In this document: positions 7,615-16,183 of the stretch, in pieces
How the letters are laid out: each line of letters starts with the position of its first letter
Position numbering within the stretch: the first letter of the stretch is position 1
NCBI RefSeq assembly: GCF_000003605.2
Contig: NW_003140811.1
Location: 716,908 to 738,502, forward strand
Length of the DNA: 21,595 nucleotides
Reading direction: 5' to 3'
DNA from: Saccoglossus kowalevskii
Lineage: Eukaryota > Hemichordata > Enteropneusta > Harrimaniidae
Notes under the pieces: model-generated
Database searches by the model: none
What the model saw: the letters and a program-made list of their open reading frames with translations, nothing else
Told to the model about the DNA's origin: nothing
Program-made: the position numbers and the translations under genes

Positions 7615-10305
7615 ATGTCTATCACCTCAGAAACACCCAAACTTCCCGATGACTTCGGTTTGGACATGGAGAACCGGGATCCTGAAAGTCTCAACGTGCA
7701 CGTCAGGGTAAGTCTTGAACGGTCATCTAGATCATTTTGACCTGTAAATCAGTTTTATTGTATTCGTGTAATATTTGCCATCTAGATCTTTATATGTTCT
7801 TTGAAGGCCACAGTTTTACAAAAAAAAAAATCAAAAACTGACAATGTCGGATGCAATGGCCGTGAATGTGAATTGAAAATCCACGGGCAACGAATGGACG
7901 ATGCCACTATCATAAGTTAATATGCAAACATCGGGCTCCGTATAAACGAGTTACCACTCTGGACCCCAGTCTTTGGCGGCGGCACCAGGGGGGGGGGGGT
8001 AGAGGGGCGGTCGCCATCCGTAAAAAAAAATGTCGGGGGGGGGGGGGTCGCCCCCAAATCAAGCTGAAATCCTTTGTTTCAGCAAAATTTGTCTCTCAAA
8101 ATGCGGGAAATAGCGTTTCAGACAGTCTAGATTTCAGACTTCGGCCCCTCATGCAAAATTCCGTGCCGCCGCCTCTGTCATGGTCAGTGCGACATCTTTT
8201 GATAAGAACTATATACTAGTATATAGCTGCTAACCAAAATGTAATATGCAATAATATTGCAGTACTGTAATCATTAGTAGGATTTCATTTTCAAAATACT
8301 TACTTCAGTGTGCTTTTTGACGGCCAGCCAAATGCTCAGATATTCAAGGCAATATTTCGTGCAACTTTTCCGGCTTTCTGTGCAAGCTAACCAGAAATTA
8401 TACGCTAAACGAAAATTTTCCATCATTCAAAGTTCCTGATCCGGGCATTTGGAAACAACGGAACCACAAAATGTATTGAATTTGGATGGAGGAATGGCAG
8501 CTTGATCTCCATTTTTTACGTATCAGATGAATATTATCTAAAATAATACCCTACAATGAACGTGCGATATAGTGTGCGTGCTTTTAATAGAATTCATCTA
8601 GATAAGGTGTTATAGTCCGGAAAAGCCCGAGAACGAAATTATGAATGACTTGTTTTAGGATAGGGACAGGTCAGTGGCGGCGACACCGTGGGGGCAGTGG
8701 GGGCGGACGCCCCACGAAAAATAGGTCGTGCCCACAATAAAATAAGGTGAAACACTCATCTATACTTGTAAGAGAAATATACCTATAGTGTACAATCAAA
8801 ATTTGCTTCTAAAAATGCAGAAAACAGCGTTTCAAAGGGTCTAGATTTCTATTCCCGGGGGAGCATGCCCCCGGATCCGCCACGAAAGGTCGCGTCTTCG
8901 GCACGACCCCGTGCGATTTGTTTACATTCACATGAAATCTTCGCCCCAACAGTCAAAAAAAAAGCTGCCACCGCCTCTGTAGGTGGCGAGTAACTAATGC
9001 TAGATATGCGCATATGGTGACACTGCAGTAGAGTCGCGGTGAATATTGTTATAGCAACTATGCCAGAAAGAGAACATTTCTAAACACGAGAGTGTTTGCC
9101 TTGTCAAAACAGACATGTTGTTCTGGACAACAAGACTGAACTTGAGCCATTGTTGACTTTATACTGAACGATACAGCCCCAATTACCAAGCTTCACATAT
9201 ATGTGTGACGGTAACGAAGACACTTTCTGGCACGCTCTAACAATTTAGTATCCTATACCATTTCATCCACCGCATACCTAACATATGTGATGGGGACGTT
9301 TCTTTTTCATTATTGATACGGGACACCACGCACTTTCCAACTCCGATACAGTCGCATGGTCACTTCCACATTTGCATAATTTATCCGTTTGCACAGCGTC
9401 ACTCCCGCCGGAGATTGAGATGCCAAATTTTAAAATCACAAACATCGTTAGCAAAATGGGCATTTCTTTCAGGGATTTAGAAAAAAATGTCAAAGATTGA
9501 ATAAAATGTGCCATGCTAAACAAATGATTGATTAGATTAAAATAAACACTTTTTCTGTGTTGTCGTGCAAAGTTTAATGAAATGTGTGAAAACATGGAAA
9601 AGAAAGCTTTGCTTTATTGGGCCACGCAAGTTACGTTGATTATTCAAAAACACAGCGGTCGTAGAACACGCCCATTATTTCAGCCACTGAGCATCAAGTC
9701 AATGTTTGTGATGGTCGCTGACGTACAGAGAAACTTTTAAACGTGCCCCAATCCAGAAAATGGCTCAAATTTGTGGTTTAAATGTGCAGACAGTATACTT
9801 TATTTAGTTTGTGTGATTGTTTTTAAAAATTGAACTATGTATCACTGCCATCACTATGTATCACTGTCACAGCGTCCTCCCTTCTCGCTGTCATCTAATT
9901 GGACGTATTGAGATATTTACTGATAATTGAGCGAATAAACACTCTTAACAACTTTTATTGTTTTAGGTGCTTTTCGAAGATGTCTTGGCGGAACCTCTGG
10001 GCGCACACAGCCCGGAAGGCATTTGGCGATGTGTTTTTAAGATGTTCATCTGTTCTAAGGACATGTGCTACAAGATACTCAGCTACTTATGTGCAGTGCC
10101 CGCCGCGATATGCTGGGGATGCAACTTCGCCTGTGTCAGTTTCAGTCACGTCTACGCGATCACACCATGCCTGAAAGCTTACGTCATGAACATCGGAGCT
10201 TGTAAGATGATCTACGGTGCTACAGTGCGCATGTGCTGTGATCCGTGCTATGAAGCGTGTGGTCGCATGCTCAGTGACATAAGGGTCACTCATGTCAACG
10301 AGTAG
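7615..10305 (+). CDS. Caveolin (two coding exons, 143 aa)
   Basis: Caveolins are hairpin membrane proteins that oligomerise to shape caveolae in the plasma membrane. Exon 1 is 7615-7707 (31 aa, donor AGG then GTAAGT) and exon 2 is 9967-10305 (112 aa, acceptor TTGTTTTAG); the 2.26-kb intron is phase 0. ATG 7615 is the first start after the TATA box. Residues 22-26 (RDPES) match the conserved NRDP region. The signature FEDVLAEP is residues 34-41 (vertebrate FEDVIAEP). The scaffolding segment EGIWRCVFKMF begins at 48. The re-entrant hydrophobic hairpin is about 68-100 with its turn proline at 76. C-terminal landmarks follow: TPCLKAY (97-103) and CDPCYEACG (122-130). Cys99, Cys110 and Cys122 align with the palmitoylated cysteines of mammalian caveolin-1. 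In all 13 cysteines are present, unusual against vertebrate family members. The length fits the family (caveolin-3 is 151 aa). The frame is intact, and it is probably a functional gene. Which caveolin paralogue it is cannot be decided. Confidence 0.96.
7967..8177. mobile_element. hAT-like MITE in caveolin intron, copy 1
   Basis: A 211-bp non-coding element in the caveolin intron. It starts with CAG then GGCGGCGGCACC and ends with GTGCCGCCGCCTCTG, so the ends are inverted repeats. CAG-GGCGG ends are characteristic of many hAT-type non-autonomous elements. The interior has runs of 12 G (7988-7999) and 13 G (8035-8047), the phrase TCGCCCCC, and an AAATGCGGGAAATAGCGTTTCAGA block shared with the second copy at 8672-8979. 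A clean 8-bp target duplication is not visible, so the family is inferred from the ends and from the paired copy. Confidence 0.6.
8672..8979. mobile_element. hAT-like MITE in caveolin intron, copy 2
   Basis: A 308-bp relative of the element at 7967-8177. It opens with CAGTGGCGGCGACACC and closes with GCTGCCACCGCCTCTG. Shared interior features are a G-rich block near the left end, AAATGCAGAAAACAGCGTTTCA, and GGTCTAGATTTC. This copy keeps the palindromic CCCGGGGGAGCATGCCCCCGG segment (about 8855-8876), which is missing from copy 1, suggesting copy 1 has an internal deletion. It has no coding potential and lies in the same orientation as copy 1, about 500 bp away. Confidence 0.6.
8980..9966 (+). 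other. Remainder of caveolin intron 1
   Basis: Intron sequence between the second hAT-like MITE and the exon 2 acceptor at 9966. It contains an imperfect direct duplication of about 19 bp (ACTATGTATCACTG, near 9834-9870) and a minus-strand open frame listed separately. The pyrimidine-rich tract ACTTTTATTGTTTTAG directly precedes exon 2. No conserved element or RNA gene was recognised. Confidence 0.6.
9278..9463 (-). CDS. Possible small secreted Cys-containing peptide
   Basis: Very tentative. On the strand opposite caveolin, within its intron, an ATG at 9461-9463 opens a 61-codon frame. It begins with MPILLTMFVILKFGISISGG, which resembles a signal peptide with a hydrophobic core and small residues at the end. 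This is followed by a hydrophilic part with four cysteines (CKC, then WC and a terminal C) and a basic cluster KKKR near the end. A (-3) at the start favours initiation. The frame continues upstream for 44 more codons without looking like protein. No promoter, splice site or homologue is known to me. It could equally be chance. Confidence 0.15.
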   Translation of the reverse strand: MPILLTMFVILKFGISISGGSDAVQTDKLCKCGSDHATVSELESAWCPVSIMKKKRPHHIC

Positions 10306-10397
10306 CCATCAACATACAGTGCCCGATACTGGTTAATAGCCGCCTCAAATCTACGATATAGTTTCAAGTCTCACTCAATAGAAACGTGTTATTTCTG

Positions 10398-10403
10398 AAT
10401 AAA
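10398..10403 (+). terminator. Poly(A) signal of caveolin
   Basis: A canonical AATAAA hexamer 93 bp after the caveolin stop codon, the first one on the + strand after the gene. It implies a short 3' untranslated region of roughly 110-120 nt. The cleavage site is not determined. Confidence 0.55.
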
Positions 10404-11109
10404 TTACACGATTATATACATATCTACCTCACATCACGTGATAATATTTGAGTACAATTATAGAGACAATATTGATAAGTTTTGTATTAATATTTTTGTA
10501 GTACATTTAGCTGACTTTAATTGATTTAGAATATTGTTAACTAAACAGGTAGATTACGTAAACAAATTTGTACGAATTTGTTTAAACAAAATGCGCATGC
10601 CCATTTAATAACAAGTACGTATTTGTAATTGAAAATTCATTGCGCATATACAAACATGACACTTTAAGAGCTAATTATTACACGAGGTGCAGCAGCATTG
10701 CTTTTACATTTACGCGTACATTCTCCGCCAAATTATCGTATTCCCCTAATATGTGCAATATTTACGATTTATTTGTCAAACGCGTAAAGCTGAATCGAGG
10801 CCTGTGTTTATTATACATATACCAATCGCGACCTCACTCTATTTATGAAGGCACAATGTATTTTAATTTTATAACTAATTAATTATCATATTGTTATTCA
10901 CACTACAAGTATCAATAAAACACAGTTTTCTAATCACTAAAATGGCTTTGTTTTCTAGTACATACTTGAAAAGATATTTTGGTCAAAATTTCTCAACTGA
11001 CCAAACTCTCACATTTTTGTCGATTGTAACTTTTCGGTTTCAAGAATACAAAGGATCGTATCGTTTGGCGCCCAAAAGATGTTCTGTGATATATTATGTA
11101 GTATAAATA
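10404..11109. other. Intergenic DNA, nothing recognised
   Basis: AT-rich sequence between caveolin and the 5S-related array. Two short + strand open frames (10640-10882 and 10891-11106) have no motif, no splice context and a chance-like composition. Units of the array are not recognisable before about 11110. Confidence 0.45.
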
Positions 11110-11437
11110 AGTCTGCTTTCATCTGGCTTTTATTATTTGCTTCGACTTACAACTGCGAGATTCGATAAGCCAACACCTTAGGTCATATATACAAATGCAT
11201 CTACCAACTTTGCAATCGCGTTGCACAAATTTATCCGCCGTCTTAACAGAACAAAGCCACTATGTGCCAACAGCATCAACAATCTGTTCTTTGAAATTTA
11301 AAGCGAATTTGAAAACTTTCCATGAACCTAAAAAATAATACAATAATTTTCACGACATTTTACAATAAATGATTGACACCACAGTTCGAAAGGATACAAG
11401 AAAGTTGCCTCATATCTTTGTGTGTGATGAATCCCCT

Positions 11438-11544
11438 AAAACAATCCACCAAATTCTGCTCAGGGCGTCTCCCATGTAAGTACTAACCACGCCCTATTGA
11501 GCTTTAATTTAGACATCGGTCGAGCACCTCTAACCACGCTTCTG
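11438..11544 (-). pseudogene. 5S rRNA-like segment, copy A
   Basis: Read on the minus strand this copy matches 5S rRNA from about nucleotide 30 to the 3' region. GCTCGACCGATGTCT corresponds to the GCTCGTCCGATC region, AAATTAAAGCTCAATAG to the A-box segment, and GGGCGTGGTTAGTACTT with ATGGGAGAC to the highly conserved C-box part. It keeps the 5' side of the homology best of the four. The 3' end is more diverged, with a weak TTTT (plus-strand A at 11438-11441) where the terminator would be. The first 30 nt or so of 5S are not recognisable, so it is a pseudogene or a 5S-derived repeat and not a functional rRNA gene. Confidence 0.8.
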
Positions 11545-11913
11545 TATAAATAATTTAAAATTTTCCCAAATTGGCGGCCATTTCATGTTTGGAAATGTTT
11601 CAAAATTGATATAGTCTGCACTCATAACTTCTTGAATTGACCTATAACCTGTACATGCTTCGAGACACAGTACGATAACTCAACGGAAATTTACAAAATA
11701 TTCATTCGCGGTGTGTTAATAGCTTAAAATCCACTACGTGCCGACAGCATCAACAACTTGTTCTAACAAATTAGAAAGAATTTGAAAATTTTACGTTAAT
11801 TAAAAAAAATACAAAAGTTCCACGGTTTTTCACTATAAGTTACTGACATCACAGTAAGAAAGAACGAAGGAACGTTTCCTTATATCTTTACCATGTGTGT
11901 GATGAAAGAAAAG

Positions 11914-12018
11914 AAAAAAATACAACAGCGTGTATACTCAGGGAGTCGCCCATGCAAGCAACCACGCCCGATTGTGCTTTACTTTAGGCATTGTTCAGTC
12001 ACCTGAACACACAGCTGC
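11914..12018 (-). pseudogene. 5S rRNA-like segment, copy B
   Basis: On the minus strand it has AAAGTAAAGCACAATCGGGCG, then GTGGTT, a deletion of about 4 nt where AGTA would be, then GCTTGCATGGGCGAC. The C-box is altered (GGGCGAC in place of GGGAGAC). The tail GAGTATACACGCTGTTGTA parallels the 5S 3' stem and is followed by seven T (plus-strand A at 11914-11920), in the position of a Pol III terminator. It is broken by the internal deletion and the missing 5' end. Confidence 0.75.
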
Positions 12019-12697
12019 TTTGATTATTCGAAATTGAGTAGAAATGGCGGCTCTTTCATGTTTTTTAATGTTTTAAAATCGACATCGCTTGCATAAGTAC
12101 CTTCTATAATTGACCTATGACCTCTACATACTTTTAGTAACACCATGGTGATTTAACAGCAATTAACGAAATATTTATTCACATTTTTGAACTTTTAACT
12201 ATGCGATTTTTTAATATGATATCACAAGTAACAATCCCGAATGAAACTACCAACTTTGCAATCGCTTTTCTCGACTTTGTAAGCAGTTTGTCGTCGATTT
12301 TTCGTCTGGCTGTTGTGATAACCTGCTTATATATGAGGCATTCTCCACATTTACTTAATGTTATCGAAATTTAACTGCGGGGTTGTCATGACAATGACTT
12401 TGGCTAAATACACAAGCAACTCTGCCAAAATTTCAATCGGTTTTTCGTACTTTGCATACTGTTTTCTGACATTTTACAGTCAGCTCATGGGAACATCTAT
12501 AGGCTGCTTTCAACTGGCTTTGACTAAATTTTTCGACTTTACAACCGCGCGTTACTATATGCCAACAACTTAGGTCATATATACAAATACATCTACCAAC
12601 GTTTCACGGTTTTTCACTATAAATGACTGTCATCATAGTAAGAAAGAACGAAGGAACGTTTCCTTATATCTTTACCATGTGTGTGATGACACAAAAG

Positions 12698-12808
12698 AAA
12701 AAATACAACAGCGTGTATACTCAAGCAGTCTCCCATGCAAGTACTAACCACGCCCGATTGTGCTTTACTTTAGCCATTGTTCAGTCACCTAAACACACAG
12801 CTGCATGG
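12698..12808 (-). pseudogene. 5S rRNA-like segment, copy C
   Basis: The best-preserved copy towards the 3' end. On the minus strand it shows the A-box-like AAAGTAAAGCACAATCGGGC, an intact GGGCGTGGTTAGTACTT, CATGGGAGAC of the C-box, then CTGCTTGAGTATACACGCTG and TTGTATTTTTT. The end pairs with the 5S 3' sequence GCCTGGGAATACCGGGTGCT followed by GTAGGCTTTT. Six T (plus-strand A at 12698-12703) lie about 25 nt after the C-box, as in real 5S genes. The 5' third is not recognisable as 5S, so a normal 5S rRNA could not be made, although internal promoter elements may still be readable. Confidence 0.8.
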
Positions 12809-13620
12809 ATTATTTGAAATTGAGTCGAAATGGCGGCTATTTCATGTTTTTGAATGTTTTAAAATCGACATCGCTTGCATAAGTACCTTCTATAATTGAC
12901 CTATGACCTCTACCTTCTTTGAGTAACACTACGGTAATTTAACAGCAACTTACGAAATATTTATTCATATTTTCGAACTTTTAATTATGGGACTTTTTAA
13001 CATGATATCACAGGTAACAATTCAGAATGAAACTACCAACTGTGCAATCGCTTTTCGAAACTTTGTAAGCAGTTTGTCGTAAATTTTTCGGTTGACTGTT
13101 TTGATAACCTGCTTATATATGAGGCTTTCCCGAGAAATTTACTTAATGTTCTCGAAATTTAACTGCGGGTTTGTCATGACAATGACTTATACAAGCATGC
13201 AAGCAGCTCCGCCAACACTTAAATCGTATTTTCCAACTTTGCACGCTGTTTTCTAACATTTTACAGACAGCTCAAGTGAACATCTAAAGGTTGCTTTCAA
13301 CTGGCTGTTATTAAATTTGTCGACTTTATAACTGCGCGTTACTATATGCCAACAATTTAGATCATATATACAAATACATCTACCAACTTTACAATCACTT
13401 TGCACAACTTTGAACAATTTTGCACGGTGTGTTAATAGCTTAACGCCCACTACGTGCCGACAGCATCAAGAACTTGTTATTAAAAATTATAAAGAATTTG
13501 AAAATTTTCAGTAATTAAAAAAAAAAATCAAAAGTTCCACGGTTTTTCACTTTAAATGATTGACATCACAGTAAGAAAGAATGCAGGAACGTTGCCTTAA
13601 ATCTTGTCCATATGTGTGAT

Positions 13621-13715
13621 AAAACAACAGAAACAAATCCCATGCAAGTACTAACCTCGCCCGATTGTGCTTTATTCTAGCCATTGTTCAGACAACTAAC
13701 CACACAGCTGCATGG
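13621..13715 (-). pseudogene. 5S rRNA-like segment, copy D
   Basis: On the minus strand AATAAAGCACAATCGGGCGAGGTTAGTACTTGCATGGGA is retained (the core is 13638-13672 of the + strand), but the GAC of the C-box and about 15 nt after it are deleted. CTGTTGTTTTATC follows, with four T in the terminator position (plus-strand A at 13621-13624). It is less intact than copy C but clearly from the same source. Confidence 0.72.
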
Positions 13716-14307
13716 ATTATTTGAAATTGAGTCGAAATGGCGACTATTTCATGTTTTTACATGTTTTAAAATCGCTTGTACAGTTACTTTCTAGAATTGA
13801 CCTACGACCTCTACATACTTTGAGTAATACTACTGTAATTTAACATCATTTTTTTCTATTTTACAACTGCGGGGTTCGATAATACAACAACTTTGCAATC
13901 ACTATGACAACTTTGCCTATATGTGTACGGCGTGTTAACAGTTTAAAGCCACTATGTATTAACAGCATTAACAATGTTTTTTGCAAATTAGAGAGTATTT
14001 GAAAACTTTACATGAAGTTAAAAAATTACAATAATTTCCACGCCTTTCTCCAAGAAATGTGTGACATCACAATAAGAAAGTTACACGAAAGTTGCCTGAT
14101 ATTTTTTGCATGTATGTGATGAAACTTACAAACAAAATCACCACCTGAAAACGCCCCACTGAAAACGCCCTCAAATCTGTGCACGCTGTTTTTCAACATT
14201 AACGGTCAGCTCATGTAACAATCTGCTAATATAGGCTGCTTTCATCTTGACTTTATTCATTTTTTCGACTTTACAACTGCGGGGTTCGATAAGCCAACAA
14301 CTTGCAT

Positions 14308-15292
14308 GTTGCTTGTTTTGTTTGGTAGCGTGACTAAGTGGTTTTCTTTTCAAAACCGGAAATGGAAAGTTCGAAAAAGCGATGAAAAGCCTGGTAATCA
14401 ACATTCGAAAAGACGGATTATCGTTCGAAGCATGTAGAGGTCAAATCCGAAACGTACAAGCGTTATTAATAACAGTTTGAAAATTGTCCAAACATTAAAT
14501 TGTCGCCAATTGGATTCAATTTCAGCAGACCTGTATAGCAGAATGGTCATGGTGTGATCGGCAAGTTGTAATTGTTAACCTTCATCAAGCGTGTAATTAA
14601 TTGGATGGAGAGCCACCGCTGGAGTCTCCATTCTTTGTCCATTTTTATTTCACTAGATACCAGCCGGTACCTCTCACGCTGCGTATGGACATACATAAAG
14701 TCAGGGAGCAATCGATTATAGTTTCTGGGTTTCTTTTGTTCGGATTGCTATATTGCTATAAATTGTTGAGACCAGTTAAAAACTTGCATTCAACATAAAT
14801 TTATCAACAAAAACATGGTGGCCATCCAACGACGCGTTACGCGTCGACTCATGTAAGATTGGTAATTTTTATTATTTTAGCCAGTAATTATTGGACTGAC
14901 GATACATATTACCTTTCTAGATAATATACACATATATTTAAAGGAATACGTCAGTTGTCCCGCGGAAACCGCTACCGCGACAGAAAACAGATCTTTTGCT
15001 TGCACCGAAGATAGGAACAGTACACGGTCCGATAGATATATGTTCCATCCGAAAATAAACCATTGCTATCAAGTAGGCAGAAATGCACTCTTAACGCACA
15101 ATCCTGCCTGATGATAGGCGGCCACGCTAACTATAGTATTTAAAACAAAAGTGATACCAGTAGTTGGTTTGTCAACCTTCAATTACCACAGACCATGATA
15201 AAGTAAGTCTAAAGTAAGAATATATAAAGTATAAACACATATAATCCTAAATAACATATGGCTGTATTCTGATTTGCCTAGTTTTAATATTA
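14308..15292. other. Intergenic DNA, nothing recognised
   Basis: No coding exon, RNA gene or known repeat identified. A + strand open frame at 14601-14798 begins near a small inverted repeat (GGAGcCACCGCTGGaGTCTCC region, 14610-14630) and has no recognisable domain. AT content rises towards the MITE at 15293. Confidence 0.4.
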
Positions 15293-15469
15293 CATTTTAA
15301 CCTCGTTATAACAAACTATTTTTGGTGGCATACAATTTATAGTGAAGTGATAAATATTGTCTGCTCCCATAATGGAACGTGGTTGCCTTCACGTAACAAA
15401 GCATCTGCTACCACCTGATTATATAAGGGAATTTATTTTATAGGTGTTCATTATAACACGGTCACAGTG
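15293..15469. mobile_element. pogo/mariner-like MITE with TA flanks
   Basis: A 177-bp element between TA dinucleotides (15291-15292 and 15470-15471). The left end is CATTTTAACCTCGTTATAAC and the right end, reverse-complemented, is CACTGTGACCGTGTTATAAT. About 17 of the first 24 positions agree, including the GTTATAA core typical of pogo/Tigger-type termini. There is no open frame. TA duplication plus these ends suggests the Tc1/mariner-pogo group; this is inferred from the ends alone. Confidence 0.5.
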
Positions 15470-15639
15470 TATCACTGTGTATCATCACATGATAGCCAAG
15501 CGATAAAATGTACTTTCAGTTGTAGTGTTTGAAAAAGAGGCATGATTCTGTAGTCAACTATGTTTACTCTAGGCTCTGTGGGGGAGTTCATGGAGATGTT
15601 TGTTTTACTCAATCAACCATGATTTTATTGTTGTGCAGG

Positions 15640-16183
15640 TCGAGGGCGTTCAGAAAAACGTGAGTGATCGATCTGAAAATGTCTAACTTTTTCTACGGAA
15701 GGGCCGGCAAATTACCTATTTTTGGCAATATCTCGGCTTTTGAGGCTCATGTGGAAGTGATTCGGGTCTCAGGTCAAAGGACCCCGGAAATACCACTGTT
15801 GTAACCCATCGTACAGTGGGGGTGAAGCTAGGGGAGGGCAGCCATCTTGAATTTCAAAATGGCCACTATGAAATTGATATATTTTCCTATAATTCAGCTA
15901 GCTATTCCTGATATATATGTATAAACCACACAGAGTTATGATTTTGTCGGTTACACCTATCAATTGGAGTATTAAAAGTACATTATTTCTATTTGGTTAA
16001 GTATGTATTTAAACTTTAATTCCAAATTAGTGTCAAAATTACCATTGATAGCAAAAACATGCATATAAAGTGGCTATAATAGATCATTGATATGTTATGA
16101 TGTCATGGGAAAGCATTATAGTCCCAAGTCCACACTCATCATGTTTTTAGTGTTCATCGGCTGAGTTATGAGGGTTTCTACAG
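15640..16183 (-). mobile_element. Non-coding flank of the PIN-like element
   Basis: Sequence directly downstream, on the minus strand, of the degenerate open frame at 16184-18650. It has no open frame but contains phrases that I associate with the flanks of this repeat family in other invertebrates: TTTTTCTACGGAAGGGCCGGCAAA near 15690, GGACCCCGGAAATACC near 15779, and CAGCCATCTTGAATTTCAAAATGGCC at 15839-15866. I therefore treat it as part of the same element. The outer limit (about 15640, at GTCGAGGGCGTTCAG) and the lack of visible terminal repeats are uncertain. Confidence 0.45.

Larger units (their letters stand above)
11110..14307. repeat. Scrambled tandem array of 5S-derived units
   Basis: A run of related blocks that repeat in a partly fixed order. 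Block X holds GACTTTACAACTGCG and GCCAACAACTTAGGTCATATATACAAAT (about 11110-11240, 12467-12600, 13246-13420, partial 13855-13920, 14187-14307). Block Y holds CCACTACGTGCCGACAGCATCAA and TTCACTATAAATGA (about 11240-11437, 11710-11913, 12601-12697 truncated, 13425-13620, 13925-14150). Block Z is the 5S-like segment (four copies, listed separately). Block W holds TCGAAATGGCGGCTATTTCATG and TTTTAAAATCGACATCGC (about 11545-11710, 12019-12466, 12809-13245, 13716-13850). The 5S-like segments are spaced about 480, 780 and 920 bp apart, the differences arising from deletions in W and Y. The copies near 12019-12466 and 12809-13245 are the most similar, so duplication was not a single ancient event. Open frames here are incidental. 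Confidence 0.85.

Noticed and set aside
9899-10174. + strand open frame starting before caveolin exon 2
   Set aside because: Overlaps caveolin in another frame and crosses its splice acceptor; the caveolin frame has decisive homology.
10087-10293. Minus-strand open frame opposite caveolin exon 2
   Set aside because: A shadow of the well-supported caveolin coding frame.
12358-12817. + strand frames in the tandem array
   Set aside because: The frames lie within non-coding repeat blocks and are not preserved between units.
11110-14307. CRISPR-like or functional 5S rDNA array
   Set aside because: Repeats are long, diverged and unevenly spaced, unlike CRISPR. All 5S-like copies lack the 5' third and carry deletions, so a working 5S cluster is ruled out.
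14601-14798. + strand frame with a hydrophobic C-terminus
   Set aside because: Looks superficially like a membrane peptide, but there is no conserved motif, splice site or promoter, and it overlaps a small inverted repeat.
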